Shown here one piece after another: positions 16,618 to 26,395 of a stretch of DNA of 36,857 nucleotides. The DNA comes from Bacillota bacterium. Lineage in GTDB: Bacteria; Bacillota; Clostridia; Lutisporales; Lutisporaceae. Each line of letters begins with the position of its first letter. The stretch's first letter is position 1. The stretch covers positions 1 through 36,857 of the forward strand of contig JALNWH010000005.1 of assembly GCA_023230985.1 (NCBI GenBank), written 5' to 3'. Under the pieces are notes generated by a model. It had not been told where the DNA came from, did no database searches, and saw only the letters and a list, made by a program, of their open reading frames with translations. The translations under genes were made by a program, and so were the position numbers.

Positions 16618-17403
16618 ATGTATGATGTGAGCAATATTTTTATTAATAAGTTTTTAATATTTTTACTTGTACTTGTGAGAATGACGTCAATTTTTGTTAT
16701 AACTCCTATATTTTCACGAAAAAATATGCCTTTATATTTAAAGATAGGCTTGGCTTTATTTTGTACTTTTATTATAACACCGAGTCTTGGAAACGTTGAT
16801 ATAAATTATTATAGTTTAATAGATTTTACCATATTAGTTTTTAAAGAATTCTTAATTGGAATTATATTAGGTTTTGTCTCTTTTTTAATATTTTCTTCGC
16901 TTTTAGTTGCCGGCCAGATTATTGATGTGCAAGTAGGCTTTGGCATGGTAAATATAATAGATCCGGTAAATAACGTTCAAGTGCCTTTGCTTGGGAATTT
17001 TCTATATTTGCTGGCTTTGAATATGCTATTAATAACGAATGGACATCATATTTTTTTATCTGCCCTTATAAAAAGTTACCTTGTTGTGCCTATTGATGCT
17101 TTGGAATTTTCAGAAGCTATTACTAATAATTTAATTAATATATTTGTTGAATCTTTTTTTATAGGTTTCAAGATTGGCCTACCAATAATAGCAGCGGTTT
17201 TATTAGCAGAAGTAGCATTAGGCATCTTAGCCAGAACTGTACCGCAGATGAATGTTTTTGTTATTGGGCTGCCCCTTAGAATTATTATAGGACTTTTATC
17301 TTTAATATTCATTTTACCGGCATTTGCAAGTACTTTAGACTATGTTTTTGATAAACTATATGCATTTATTAGTATAATCCTTCAAAGCATGACTAGAGGA
17401 TGA
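16618..17403 (+). CDS. fliR: Flagellar export gate protein FliR
   Basis: FliR is the single-copy gate subunit with FliP-like and FliQ-like parts. The protein is 261 aa with about six hydrophobic segments. VRMTSIFVITPIFSRKNMP near residue 20, EFLIGIILGFVSFLIF and AGQIIDVQVGFGMVNIIDP are family signatures, and the C-terminal half has GLPLRIIIGL. The weak ribosome-binding site before ATG 16618 suggests coupling to fliQ, whose stop is only 4 nt upstream. Confidence 0.95.
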   Translation: MYDVSNIFINKFLIFLLVLVRMTSIFVITPIFSRKNMPLYLKIGLALFCTFIITPSLGNVDINYYSLIDFTILVFKEFLIGIILGFVSFLIFSSLLVAGQIIDVQVGFGMVNIIDPVNNVQVPLLGNFLYLLALNMLLITNGHHIFLSALIKSYLVVPIDALEFSEAITNNLINIFVESFFIGFKIGLPIIAAVLLAEVALGILARTVPQMNVFVIGLPLRIIIGLLSLIFILPAFASTLDYVFDKLYAFISIILQSMTRG

Positions 17404-17408
17404 TAAAT

Positions 17409-18494
17409 TTGTATGATATTGAAATTAACTTACAATTTTTTTCTGAAGAAAAGACTGAGAGGGCTACGCCAAAAAGAAGAAGAGAGGCTAGAGAAAGAGG
17501 GCAAATTGCTAAAAGCAGAGAAATTGTATCAGCAGTTTTACTTTTATCAATGTTTTGGGCAATAAAGCTTTTATCAAAATATTTATATCAAAATTTTAAT
17601 ATTGCTCTTAACAGGTTTTTTTCCCTTTATTATTATTCTGCCGACTTAAGCAAGAATGGAAACATAAAAGAATTTTTTTATTATTCTATTGAGTTATATA
17701 TGCGATTAATAATACCGATTTTATTGGTTTCCGCATTTGCATCAATGTTTGCAAATTATTTACAAGTAGGTTTTTTATTCACCATTAAGCCGCTTACACC
17801 GAAATTTAGCAAATTAAATCCTATAGAAGGGTTTAAAAGGCTTTTTTCAAAAAATTCAATAGTTGAACTTTTAAAGGCGATTTTTAAGATTACGTTGATT
17901 GGATATTTTATTTTTAGATTTTTTAGAGATAATTATAATTCAATACCAAAATTGCTGGAAATGGATTTAAATAATTCTGTTGCATTTATTGGGAATTCTA
18001 TAATTTCTATAGGTTTTAGAGTATCAATAATCTTACTAATACTATCCTTATTCGATTATGGATTTCAAATTTGGGAGTATGAAAAGAATTTAAGGATGAC
18101 TAAGCAAGAAGTTAAAGAAGAGTATAAACAAATAGAAGGAAGCCCCCAAGTAAAATCAAAAATAAGAGAAAAGCAAAGACAATTATCACTTAGAAGAATG
18201 ATAGCAGAAGTACCAAAAGCAGATGTAATTATCACAAACCCTACTCATTTGGCTATTGCAATTAAATACGATCAAGATATAGCTCAGGCACCGTATATTG
18301 TTGCAAAAGGTAAAGATTTAATTGCTCAAAGGATAAAAGAAGTAGCAAATAAAAGTGTTATTCCTATAGTTGAGAATAAAGACTTAGCGCAAATATTGTT
18401 CAAAAGTGTTGATATCGGTCAAGAGATACCGGAAGATTTATATCAGGCAGTAGCCGAAGTGCTAGCTTATGTATACAGTCTAAAGGAGAATTAA
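17409..18494 (+). CDS. flhB: Flagellar export switch protein FlhB
   Basis: FlhB switches export from hook to filament substrates by cleaving itself. The N-terminus has LQFFSEEKTERATPKRRREA, the family start. Four membrane helices follow (about residues 32-55, 90-110, 138-165, 185-208), then a cytoplasmic domain with the autocleavage site NPTH at about 277-280 (cleaved between Asn and Pro). I chose TTG 17409 because AGAGG at 17395-17399 is 9 nt away. ATG 17400 overlaps the fliR stop but directly abuts that AGAGG, leaving no spacing; it would add three residues. Confidence 0.95.
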   Translation: MYDIEINLQFFSEEKTERATPKRRREARERGQIAKSREIVSAVLLLSMFWAIKLLSKYLYQNFNIALNRFFSLYYYSADLSKNGNIKEFFYYSIELYMRLIIPILLVSAFASMFANYLQVGFLFTIKPLTPKFSKLNPIEGFKRLFSKNSIVELLKAIFKITLIGYFIFRFFRDNYNSIPKLLEMDLNNSVAFIGNSIISIGFRVSIILLILSLFDYGFQIWEYEKNLRMTKQEVKEEYKQIEGSPQVKSKIREKQRQLSLRRMIAEVPKADVIITNPTHLAIAIKYDQDIAQAPYIVAKGKDLIAQRIKEVANKSVIPIVENKDLAQILFKSVDIGQEIPEDLYQAVAEVLAYVYSLKEN

Positions 18495-18495
18495 A

Positions 18496-20535
18496 ATGGG
18501 CAAAGTGTTTAAATTTGGAGATATTGTTGTGTCTTTAGCTATTATTGGGATAGTACTTTTAATAGTTATTCCGATTCCAAATTTTTTGATGGATATATTA
18601 TTAACATTTAACATATCGTTATCCTTAATGATATTGATAATTTCTATGTATACTAAAGAGGCTTTGCAATTTTCTATATTTCCATCTTTACTTCTTGTTA
18701 CCACTTTATTTAGATTGAGTTTAAATATTTCTTCTACAAAGCTTATATTAGGTAAGGCCAATGCCGGTAAGGTAATTGAATCCTTTGGACATTTTGTTAT
18801 TGGCAATAATTCGATTGTAGGAATTATAATATTCTTAATAATTGTAGTTATTCAATTTATGGTAATAACCAAAGGTGCAGAAAGGGTTGCTGAGGTATCT
18901 GCCAGGTTTACATTGGATGCTATGCCCGGTAAGCAAATGGCTATAGATGCCGACTTGAATTCCGGTTTAATAAGTGAAGGTGAAGCTAGAGAAAGAAGAA
19001 TAAAGATTCAACGGGAAGCTGATTTTTATGGTGCAATGGATGGTGCAAGTAAGTTTGTTAAGGGAGATGCGATAGCCGGAATAATTATTACTATAATTAA
19101 TATTACCGCAGGTTTTGCAATCGGGATGCTACAAAAGAGCATGGATTTTACAACCGCTGCTTCGGTATATACTAACCTTACTGTGGGTGATGGCTTGGTA
19201 AGCCAGATTCCTGCCTTATTGATTTCAACTGCTACAGGTATAATTGTTACGAGAGCAGCATCAGATTCTAATTTAGGTGAAGATATATTAATACAATTGC
19301 TGACTCAACCAAAATCTCTTTATATAGTCTCCGGGGTTGTATTCCTGTTGGCTTTTACCGGTTTACCGGCTATTCCTAATATAATACTATCAGGATTGAT
19401 GGCATTTATGGCTTTTACTTTACAAAAGACTATAAAAGAAGCAGAATTGAAACAAGAAATGCTGGATCAGGATATTGAAGTAGATGAAATCAGAAAACCG
19501 GAGAATGTTATGTCATTATTACAGGTAGACCCTATTGAATTGGAATTTGGTTATGGTATTATTCCATTAGCCGATTCTGAGCAAGGGGGGGATCTTTTAG
19601 ATCGAGTAGTAATGATTAGAAGACAATGTGCATTAGATCTGGGTATCGTCGTGCCAATAATAAGGCTTAGAGATAATATACAATTAAAACCCAATGAATA
19701 TTTGATTAAGATAAAAGGTATAGAAGTTGCAAATGGTGAAATAATGTTTGATAACTTTTTAGCTATGAACCCCGGTACCGCGGAAGGGGAGCTTGAGGGT
19801 GTTAAAACGGTAGAACCCGCTTTTGGTTTGCCTGCCGTTTGGATAAGCGAAAACCAGAAAGAAAAGGCGGAAATGATGGGATATACTGTTGTAGACTCCC
19901 CATCAATTATAGCAACACATTTAACTGAAATAATCAAAAAATATTCCGCTGAGTTATTAGGAAGACAAGATGTACAAAAACTTCTGGATAATACTAGAGA
20001 AATGTATCCTGCGTTGGTAGATGAAGTAGTTCCTAAAGCTCTTTCACTGGGTGAAGTACATAGAGTTTTATCAAATTTATTAAAAGAAGATATATCTATA
20101 AGAGATTTGGTAACTATTTTGGAAACATTAGCTGATTATGCTACTATTACAAAAGATACGGATATGTTAACTGAATATGTCAGACAAGCTATGTCTCGCG
20201 CAATCACTAAACGGTTTATAAGCGGCAAAAAATCTAAAGTGATAACTTTGGATCAAGAATTGGAACAAGCAATAATTGATTCAGTACAACAAACTGATTA
20301 TGGCACTTATTTATCTGTTGACCCCGGCATTTCGCAACGCATTGCAAGCAGTTTGATGAAGGAAGTACAAAATGTAATGTCTGTTGGCGAACAACCCCTT
20401 ATCTTAACTTCTCCGATGGTAAGAATGTATTTTAAAAGGATTTCGGAGGGGGTTTTACCCGGGTTAACAGTGTTATCTTATAATGAGATTGATCCTTCTA
20501 TTGAAGTACAATCAATTGGGATGGTGAGTATTTGA
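18496..20535 (+). CDS. flhA: Flagellar export gate protein FlhA
   Basis: FlhA forms the nonameric ring through which export substrates enter. The 679-residue length is standard. About eight N-terminal membrane helices (to about residue 310) include the FHIPEP-family signature RFTLDAMPGKQMAIDADLNS followed by GLISEGEARERR. The large cytoplasmic domain (about 345-679) binds chaperones and late substrates. ATG 18496 starts 1 nt after the flhB stop behind AAAGGAG. Its TGA shares a base with the flhF ATG (TGATG). Confidence 0.98.
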   Translation: MGKVFKFGDIVVSLAIIGIVLLIVIPIPNFLMDILLTFNISLSLMILIISMYTKEALQFSIFPSLLLVTTLFRLSLNISSTKLILGKANAGKVIESFGHFVIGNNSIVGIIIFLIIVVIQFMVITKGAERVAEVSARFTLDAMPGKQMAIDADLNSGLISEGEARERRIKIQREADFYGAMDGASKFVKGDAIAGIIITIINITAGFAIGMLQKSMDFTTAASVYTNLTVGDGLVSQIPALLISTATGIIVTRAASDSNLGEDILIQLLTQPKSLYIVSGVVFLLAFTGLPAIPNIILSGLMAFMAFTLQKTIKEAELKQEMLDQDIEVDEIRKPENVMSLLQVDPIELEFGYGIIPLADSEQGGDLLDRVVMIRRQCALDLGIVVPIIRLRDNIQLKPNEYLIKIKGIEVANGEIMFDNFLAMNPGTAEGELEGVKTVEPAFGLPAVWISENQKEKAEMMGYTVVDSPSIIATHLTEIIKKYSAELLGRQDVQKLLDNTREMYPALVDEVVPKALSLGEVHRVLSNLLKEDISIRDLVTILETLADYATITKDTDMLTEYVRQAMSRAITKRFISGKKSKVITLDQELEQAIIDSVQQTDYGTYLSVDPGISQRIASSLMKEVQNVMSVGEQPLILTSPMVRMYFKRISEGVLPGLTVLSYNEIDPSIEVQSIGMVSI

Positions 20536-21722
20536 TGAGAGTAAAAAGATATATGGGTGAAACAGTGCAGGAAGCGATGCAAAAAGTAAAAATGGATTTA
20601 GGTAGAGATGCTATAATAATTAGTACAAGAAAGGTTCGAAAAAAAGGGATTGCCGGTTTTTTTATTAAACCTTTAATAGAAGTAGTAGCTACTGTAGATG
20701 ATTATACAAAACAAGAAGAAAAAAGATCTGATATTACTAAGAAAATTGAGCAAGAAAAAGAAAACTCTACTAATAATAGTTCTATTGAAAACAAAAGAAA
20801 AGATGTTTTTCTAAACACAGATATTAACATGCCCATGAAAAATATGCAATCGGAATTCAGTGAACTAAAAACCATGATAGACAAAGTTTATAATACTATC
20901 AAAGAAGGTGACGATAAGTTTTCCGATCTTGTTAAAGAATATTTAAATAGATTGAGAAAAAATGAGGTAGAGGAAGAGATAATTAGCGGAATAAAAAAAC
21001 GTATCAGTGAAGACTTGACATTGCAAATACAAGAAGATGAAAATATTGTAAGAAACTTTATTTACAACATTTTATTAGAATATTTCCCAAAGGAAAATGA
21101 CGGTTTTAATGATTCATCAAAAAAGGTTAGGATTTTTGTAGGGCCAACTGGTGTAGGAAAAACAACAACTTTGGCTAAGTTAGCTGCTATTTTTTCTTTA
21201 TCAAAGAAAAAGAAGGTTGGATTTATAACATCTGATACATACAGAATAGCGGCTGTCGAGCAACTGAGAACATATAGCGAGATAATCAATGTACCTTTAT
21301 CTGTAATTTATTCACCATTAGAGTTTATTGATGCTATTAAAAAGTATAAAGAAAAAGATATAATAATGGTGGATACGGCAGGAAGAAGCCACAAAGACAG
21401 ATATCAGCTTATGGAATTAAAACCTTTATTAAATGAAGATATTGATAGTCAAGTTTACCTAGTTATTAGTGCAACGACTAAAATGGCAGATTGTAAAGAA
21501 ATAATTGATAGTTACGGTTTTTTAAAAGATTATAAATTACTTTTTACAAAGATTGATGAAACATCTTCATTTGGCATTATACTAAATACCACATATTTAA
21601 CAAAAAAACCATTGTCTTATTTTACAGTTGGACAAAATGTACCTGATGATATTGAAGTTGCTGATGTTAACAAAATAATTAATTCATTGTTAGGTGATAG
21701 ATTATATGAAAGATCAAGCTGA
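20535..21722 (+). CDS. flhF: Flagellar SRP-like GTPase FlhF
   Basis: FlhF is the third SRP-family GTPase; it sets flagellar site and number. The N-terminal B domain begins MRVKRYMGETVQEAMQKVK, a basic/low-complexity linker covers about 55-110, and the NG domain follows. G1 is GPTGVGKT at 203-210, DTAGR is at 280-284 and TKID at 338-341. It is 395 aa. ATG 20535 overlaps the flhA TGA. The TTG at 20532 one codon upstream is the alternative. It overlaps flhG by 17 nt. Confidence 0.96.
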   Translation: MRVKRYMGETVQEAMQKVKMDLGRDAIIISTRKVRKKGIAGFFIKPLIEVVATVDDYTKQEEKRSDITKKIEQEKENSTNNSSIENKRKDVFLNTDINMPMKNMQSEFSELKTMIDKVYNTIKEGDDKFSDLVKEYLNRLRKNEVEEEIISGIKKRISEDLTLQIQEDENIVRNFIYNILLEYFPKENDGFNDSSKKVRIFVGPTGVGKTTTLAKLAAIFSLSKKKKVGFITSDTYRIAAVEQLRTYSEIINVPLSVIYSPLEFIDAIKKYKEKDIIMVDTAGRSHKDRYQLMELKPLLNEDIDSQVYLVISATTKMADCKEIIDSYGFLKDYKLLFTKIDETSSFGIILNTTYLTKKPLSYFTVGQNVPDDIEVADVNKIINSLLGDRLYERSS

Positions 21723-22605
21723 AAAACTACGTGAGATATTTAAGAATTTGGATTATAATAAAATAAAAGAAAATACATATGGTAGAAGTTCAAAAAAATC
21801 AGCCAGAGTTATTACTATTACAAGTGGCAAAGGCGGAGTTGGTAAGACAAATTTAGCGATAAATCTAGGTATTAAATTATCCCAACTCGGACTTAAAATT
21901 ATAATAATTGATGCTGATTTAGGACTATCTAACATTGATATAGTGCTTGGTAAATCGCCAAAGTATAGCTTATCTGATGTAATAAACTATAAAAGAGATA
22001 TGTTGGAAATTATTGAAGAAGGGCCGGAAGGTATTAGGTTTATATCCGGAGGTTCGGGTATACAAGATTTAATAAAAATAGATAAGAATCAACTGGCTAA
22101 TCTATTATTACAGTTAAGCAAACTGGATGAGGAAGCAGATATAGTTTTTATTGATACAGGAGCCGGTGTTTCGAATAATGTACTAAGTTTTATTTATGCA
22201 GCGAAAGAAATTATTTTAGTTACTACTCCTGAGCCGACTGCAATTACAGATGCGTACACTCTAATTAAAGTAATATCTCAAAAGGATAAATCAAAAGAGG
22301 TTAAATTATTAATTAATAGAGCAGAGAGTGTAAGAGAAGCAGAAAATTTGCTTAATAAACTGGTAGAAGCCTCTGAAAAATTTTTAGATATGAAGGTTTA
22401 TAAATTAGGATTTATTCTAAATGATAAGAATGTTAAAAATGCTGTAAAAAGCCAGCAGCCGTTTGTATTAATGAATAAAAACAGTGAGGCATCAAAAAAC
22501 ATATCAAGTATTGCCGATACTCTTTTGAGTAACTATTATGAGGAACAAGGAGCTCAAGATGGTATTAAATTATTTATCAATAAACTAAAATGGTTTTTTA
22601 ATTAG
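21706..22605 (+). CDS. flhG: MinD-like ATPase FlhG (YlxH)
   Basis: FlhG is a MinD/ParA-family ATPase that controls flagellar number and activates FlhF. The deviant Walker A motif is GKGGVGKTN at residues 41-49. The N-terminal peptide DQAEKLR at residues 3-9 fits the DQAxxLR activator motif that stimulates FlhF GTPase. DADLGLSNIDIVLG is the MinD signature, and a C-terminal amphipathic membrane-targeting helix (about 287-299, KLFINKLKWFFN) is visible. ATG 21706 is about 7 nt after TAGGTGAT; the GTG at 21694 is part of that Shine-Dalgarno region. The protein is 299 aa. Confidence 0.96.
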   Translation: MKDQAEKLREIFKNLDYNKIKENTYGRSSKKSARVITITSGKGGVGKTNLAINLGIKLSQLGLKIIIIDADLGLSNIDIVLGKSPKYSLSDVINYKRDMLEIIEEGPEGIRFISGGSGIQDLIKIDKNQLANLLLQLSKLDEEADIVFIDTGAGVSNNVLSFIYAAKEIILVTTPEPTAITDAYTLIKVISQKDKSKEVKLLINRAESVREAENLLNKLVEASEKFLDMKVYKLGFILNDKNVKNAVKSQQPFVLMNKNSEASKNISSIADTLLSNYYEEQGAQDGIKLFINKLKWFFN

Positions 22606-22631
22606 TGTTATTTTCTTCGGAGGTTGTTATA

Positions 22632-23291
22632 TTGGATTTAAATGATTTTTTTAAAATTGGAAATAAGATTCAAGTCATATCTAAAGAAAGAAATACGAAA
22701 ACAGAATATATTAGTCAAATTGCAGGTGTTTATAATGAATTTTTAGATATTTTTAATCCAATATATAAAGGTAGCTTAGTCTACTTTCGAGATGGGGAAT
22801 CAGTCAAAATCATTATACCTAAAAAAGAAGGTGTTTATGAATTTGATACAGTTGTTTTGGAGAAAGAATATGGGAAAATTTCGATTATAAGATTAAAAGC
22901 GGTATCGGAATTAAAAAAAACACAAAGACGAGGATATTATAGGTTAAAGCTTACAAGAACGATAAAAATAAAAAAAAGTAATGATAACGATAACGAAAAT
23001 TCAGGTAATTATCATGAAGCTATTTTATCTGATATTAGCGGAGGCGGTGCGCTTTTTTTCGCAAAACTTGAGATGAGCTTAAACGATCTGGTTGGACTTG
23101 AGATTAAAATAGATGAAAAAAACATTCTTTTTCTAAAAGGAATTATTAAAAGAAAAATGTTTAATATAGAAAAGTCGTTTTTATTTGAATATGGTGTTGA
23201 ATTTAAAAATATGAAAAGAAGTGATAGAGACACACTGATAAAATTTATTTTTAATGAACAAAGGAAATTACTAAAAAGAGGACTGAGTTGA
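22632..23291 (+). CDS. YcgR-like flagellar brake protein with PilZ domain
   Basis: This 219-residue protein has the two-domain layout of YcgR/YpfA/DgrA-type proteins: an N-terminal beta-barrel PilZN-like domain (about 1-93) and a C-terminal PilZ domain (about 97-215). Both c-di-GMP contacts are present: RRGYYR at 99-104 (RxxxR) and DISGGG at 134-139 (D/NxSxxG). The family slows the motor when c-di-GMP is high. Start TTG 22632 is 8 nt after CGGAGG; the GTG at 22605 has no ribosome-binding site. It abuts cheB with no spacer. The PilZ gene is absent from this place in the Bacillus operon. Confidence 0.92.
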   Translation: MDLNDFFKIGNKIQVISKERNTKTEYISQIAGVYNEFLDIFNPIYKGSLVYFRDGESVKIIIPKKEGVYEFDTVVLEKEYGKISIIRLKAVSELKKTQRRGYYRLKLTRTIKIKKSNDNDNENSGNYHEAILSDISGGGALFFAKLEMSLNDLVGLEIKIDEKNILFLKGIIKRKMFNIEKSFLFEYGVEFKNMKRSDRDTLIKFIFNEQRKLLKRGLS

Positions 23292-24359
23292 TTGATTTCA
23301 AAAAAAATTAAAGTGCTTGTTGTAGATGATTCAGCTTTGATTAGAAAAATACTCACGGATATTTTAAAAACAGACAGTCAAATTGATGTTGTCGGTACTG
23401 CAAAAAACGGTAAGGAATGCATTGAAAAGACATTGTTATTAAAACCGGATGTGATTACTCTTGATCTTGAAATGCCATTAATGAATGGACTAATTGTTTT
23501 AGAAGAACTAAAGAAAACAAACTATTTTCCTGTTGTAATAATACTTTCAGGCCTATCAACTAAAGGAGCGGAGTCAACGATTAAAGCTCTGGAATTAGGG
23601 GCAGCAGATTTTGTTACTAAGCCTAAAGGGATGTTTTTAAAAGAAAATATAGATTTAATAAAGAACGAGATTCTTTCTAAAATAAAGAGTTTAGCAAAAT
23701 CAAGTTTTATTTATAAACCGGCCGAGACAGATCCATTGCAAGATATTTCTAGTAAAAAGAGTCTCTTATATGCTAAAAGTAGTAGCATTAAGTATTTTAT
23801 TGGTATAGGTACTTCTACAGGAGGTCCAAAAGCTTTGCAAGATTTAATATGTCGGCTACCTATTGATATACCTGCTGCAATTTTTATTGTGCAGCATATG
23901 CCGCCCGGTTTTACAAAATCCCTGGCAAAAAGATTGGATGGTTTATCTAAAATAAGTGTAAAAGAAGCTGAAAATGGTGAGATTGTAAAACAAGGTTATG
24001 CATATATTGCACCTGGAGAATATCATATGGAAATAATCAATAGAAATGGCGGGTATGAGATAAAAACAAATCAAAAGCCTTTAGTTAGCGGACATAGACC
24101 TTCAGTAAATGTTATGATGGAGTCACTGGCAGATTTGGGAAGCAATAATATAATAGCAGTTATAATGACAGGAATGGGCACAGACGGTACAATAGGAATA
24201 AAGAAGATTAAAGAAGCAGGCGGTAAAACAATAGCTCAAAATGAAGAAACAAGTGTAATATATGGTATGCCAAAGTCTGCTATACAAGCCGGTGTTATTG
24301 ATATTGTATTATCTTTAGAAGATATTGCTATGCAAATACTAAAATATATGGAGGCGTAG
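23292..24359 (+). CDS. cheB: Chemotaxis methylesterase/glutaminase CheB
   Basis: CheB demethylates receptors in chemotactic adaptation. The receiver domain (1-120) has Asp12, Asp13 and phosphoacceptor Asp58. The methylesterase domain (about 165-355) has the triad Ser175 (GTSTGG), His202 (VQHMPPGFT) and Asp298 (MTGMGTDGT). It is 355 aa, full length. The TTG at 23292 begins immediately after the PilZ stop and is preceded by AGAGGACTG. The opposing methyltransferase cheR is not in the window. Confidence 0.97.
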   Translation: MISKKIKVLVVDDSALIRKILTDILKTDSQIDVVGTAKNGKECIEKTLLLKPDVITLDLEMPLMNGLIVLEELKKTNYFPVVIILSGLSTKGAESTIKALELGAADFVTKPKGMFLKENIDLIKNEILSKIKSLAKSSFIYKPAETDPLQDISSKKSLLYAKSSSIKYFIGIGTSTGGPKALQDLICRLPIDIPAAIFIVQHMPPGFTKSLAKRLDGLSKISVKEAENGEIVKQGYAYIAPGEYHMEIINRNGGYEIKTNQKPLVSGHRPSVNVMMESLADLGSNNIIAVIMTGMGTDGTIGIKKIKEAGGKTIAQNEETSVIYGMPKSAIQAGVIDIVLSLEDIAMQILKYMEA

Positions 24360-24362
24360 AAT

Positions 24363-26384
24363 ATGGATATTAGTCAATACCTAGAAATATTTATAGAGGA
24401 ATCCCAAGAGCATTTACAAAGCCTTAACCAAAGCTTATTAGGATTGGAATCAAATCCGGATAATGTTAAATTGCTTAATGAAATTTTCAGAGTTGCACAT
24501 ACTATTAAAGGTATGGCCGGTACGATGGGGTTTACAACAATAATGAGTCTTACTCATGAAATGGAAAACGTTTTGGATTCTTTAAGAAACGGAGAAGTCA
24601 AAGTTAACTCGCATATGATAGATATACTATTTGAATGTCTTGATTATTTAGAAACCTCAATAGATAGTATTTCAAATAGCGGTAAAGAGCCTGAAACCGG
24701 AATTAATCATTTGAAGGACAAATTAAAATCATTAAGCAAGGAGAATGTCAGTGATAAGGAAAGTAAAGAAAGCAATAAGGGTGAAGCATCACAAAAGGAC
24801 AATTACATAGAAGACTTTTTATTTAACCAATATGATGAAGAGCTCACTAGAAAAGCATTAAGCGAAGGTATGAAAGTATATAAAATAAAAATCGTATTGG
24901 CAAAAGGATGTATGCTAAAGTCAGCTAGAGCTTTTATAGTTTTTAAAACATTGGAAGAATATTCTGAGATTTTTAAATCGTCTCCAAAAGTAGAAGATAT
25001 AGAAGATGAAAAATTTGACAGAGAGTTCAAATTAGCAGTTGTGGCATCGGTAGATAAGAATGTTGTAAAAAAAGATATAGAATCAATATCTGAAATTGAA
25101 GAGGTAATTATTGAAGAAGTTATTTACATTAATGAAGGAGCTAAGGATGTTGAAGAAATAACGGTTACCCATATTGATAACGAAGAGTTGACGGCCAAGA
25201 CAGATTATTATCATGATTTGTCTGTAAAAAAAGCCAAAATAGGTAAAACCGTAAGAGTAGATATTAATCGGTTGGATAACTTAATGAATCTCGTTAGTGA
25301 ACTAATAATTATAAAAACACGGTTGGAGGGCATAGAAATAGAATCCGGAGATTTAAATATGACAGAAGCGGTAGAATATTTGGAAAGAATTACAACAAGT
25401 TTACATGATGCAGTAATGAAAGTAAGAATGGTACCTATAGAAAGAGTATTTAATAGGTTTCCCAGAATGGTAAGAGATTTATCTAAAGAACTTGGTAAAG
25501 AAATAACTTTAACCATGACAGGAGAGGAAACAGAATTAGATAGGACAGTAATTGATGAGATAGGCGATCCATTGATTCATTTAATAAGGAATTCTATAGA
25601 TCACGGTATTGAAAGCAAGGGAGAAAGGGTTAAAAATAATAAATCGGTCGATGGAAGACTATTCCTAAAAGCTTATCAAGACGGAAATAGTGTTGTAATT
25701 GAAGTAGAAGATGATGGAAAAGGAATAAGCACAGATAAAATAAAAAATAAAATTATTGATACAGGGTTTGCTACTAAAGCTGAAGCAGATGAGTTAAACA
25801 ATAATGAAATAATTAATTTTTTATTTAAACCCGGTTTTAGTACTTCTGCTAGTATTTCAGATTTATCCGGAAGAGGTGTTGGATTAGATGTCGTTAAAAC
25901 AAAAATAGAATCTTTAGGTGGAAACGTTGAAGTGGAATCTGTTATAGATTGCGGGAGCAAATTTATAATAAGACTACCATTAACGTTAGCTATTATCCAA
26001 GCCTTATTAGTAAACTTGGGAACAGAAAAATATGCAATTCCTCTTAATTCTATTAAAGAAATAACATCTATTAAGGCTGAAAACATAAAAAATGTACAGG
26101 GTCAAGAAGTACTTCTTTATAGAGAAAATGTACTTCCCATTATAAGGTTAGCAAATATTTTAGATGTAAAAAACTACAACGAACAACAAGAATATATAAC
26201 TCTTGTTGTGGTTAAAAAAGGAGAAAAAAATTCCGGACTTGTAGTGGACAACTTAATTGGGCAACATGAGATAGTTATAAAATCACTTGGGAAGTATTTA
26301 GGCAATATAAAAGCTATTGCCGGTGCTACTATACTAGGTGATGGACAAGTTGCATTAATAATAGATACAAACTCTATAATTTAG
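24363..26384 (+). CDS. cheA: Chemotaxis histidine kinase CheA
   Basis: CheA is the receptor-controlled kinase for CheY and CheB. Domains in order are: P1 phosphotransfer with His46 (RVAHTIKGMAGTMGF); a variable linker; a P2-like substrate-binding domain (about 170-265); P3 dimerisation (about 293-360); P4 ATP-binding with the N box Asn410 (HLIRNSIDHGIE), G1 DDGKG at 450-454 and G2 GRGVGLDV at 503-510; and P5 CheW-like (about 540-673). All catalytic boxes look intact. ATG 24363 is 3 nt after cheB, behind GGAGG. Confidence 0.98.
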   Translation: MDISQYLEIFIEESQEHLQSLNQSLLGLESNPDNVKLLNEIFRVAHTIKGMAGTMGFTTIMSLTHEMENVLDSLRNGEVKVNSHMIDILFECLDYLETSIDSISNSGKEPETGINHLKDKLKSLSKENVSDKESKESNKGEASQKDNYIEDFLFNQYDEELTRKALSEGMKVYKIKIVLAKGCMLKSARAFIVFKTLEEYSEIFKSSPKVEDIEDEKFDREFKLAVVASVDKNVVKKDIESISEIEEVIIEEVIYINEGAKDVEEITVTHIDNEELTAKTDYYHDLSVKKAKIGKTVRVDINRLDNLMNLVSELIIIKTRLEGIEIESGDLNMTEAVEYLERITTSLHDAVMKVRMVPIERVFNRFPRMVRDLSKELGKEITLTMTGEETELDRTVIDEIGDPLIHLIRNSIDHGIESKGERVKNNKSVDGRLFLKAYQDGNSVVIEVEDDGKGISTDKIKNKIIDTGFATKAEADELNNNEIINFLFKPGFSTSASISDLSGRGVGLDVVKTKIESLGGNVEVESVIDCGSKFIIRLPLTLAIIQALLVNLGTEKYAIPLNSIKEITSIKAENIKNVQGQEVLLYRENVLPIIRLANILDVKNYNEQQEYITLVVVKKGEKNSGLVVDNLIGQHEIVIKSLGKYLGNIKAIAGATILGDGQVALIIDTNSII

Positions 26385-26395
26385 GGGGTGGCTTT

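Noticed and set aside
17400..17408. ATG 17400 as flhB start overlapping the fliR stop
   Set aside because: AGAGG directly touches this ATG, leaving no spacing; TTG 17409 has 9 nt. Kept as an alternative of three residues.
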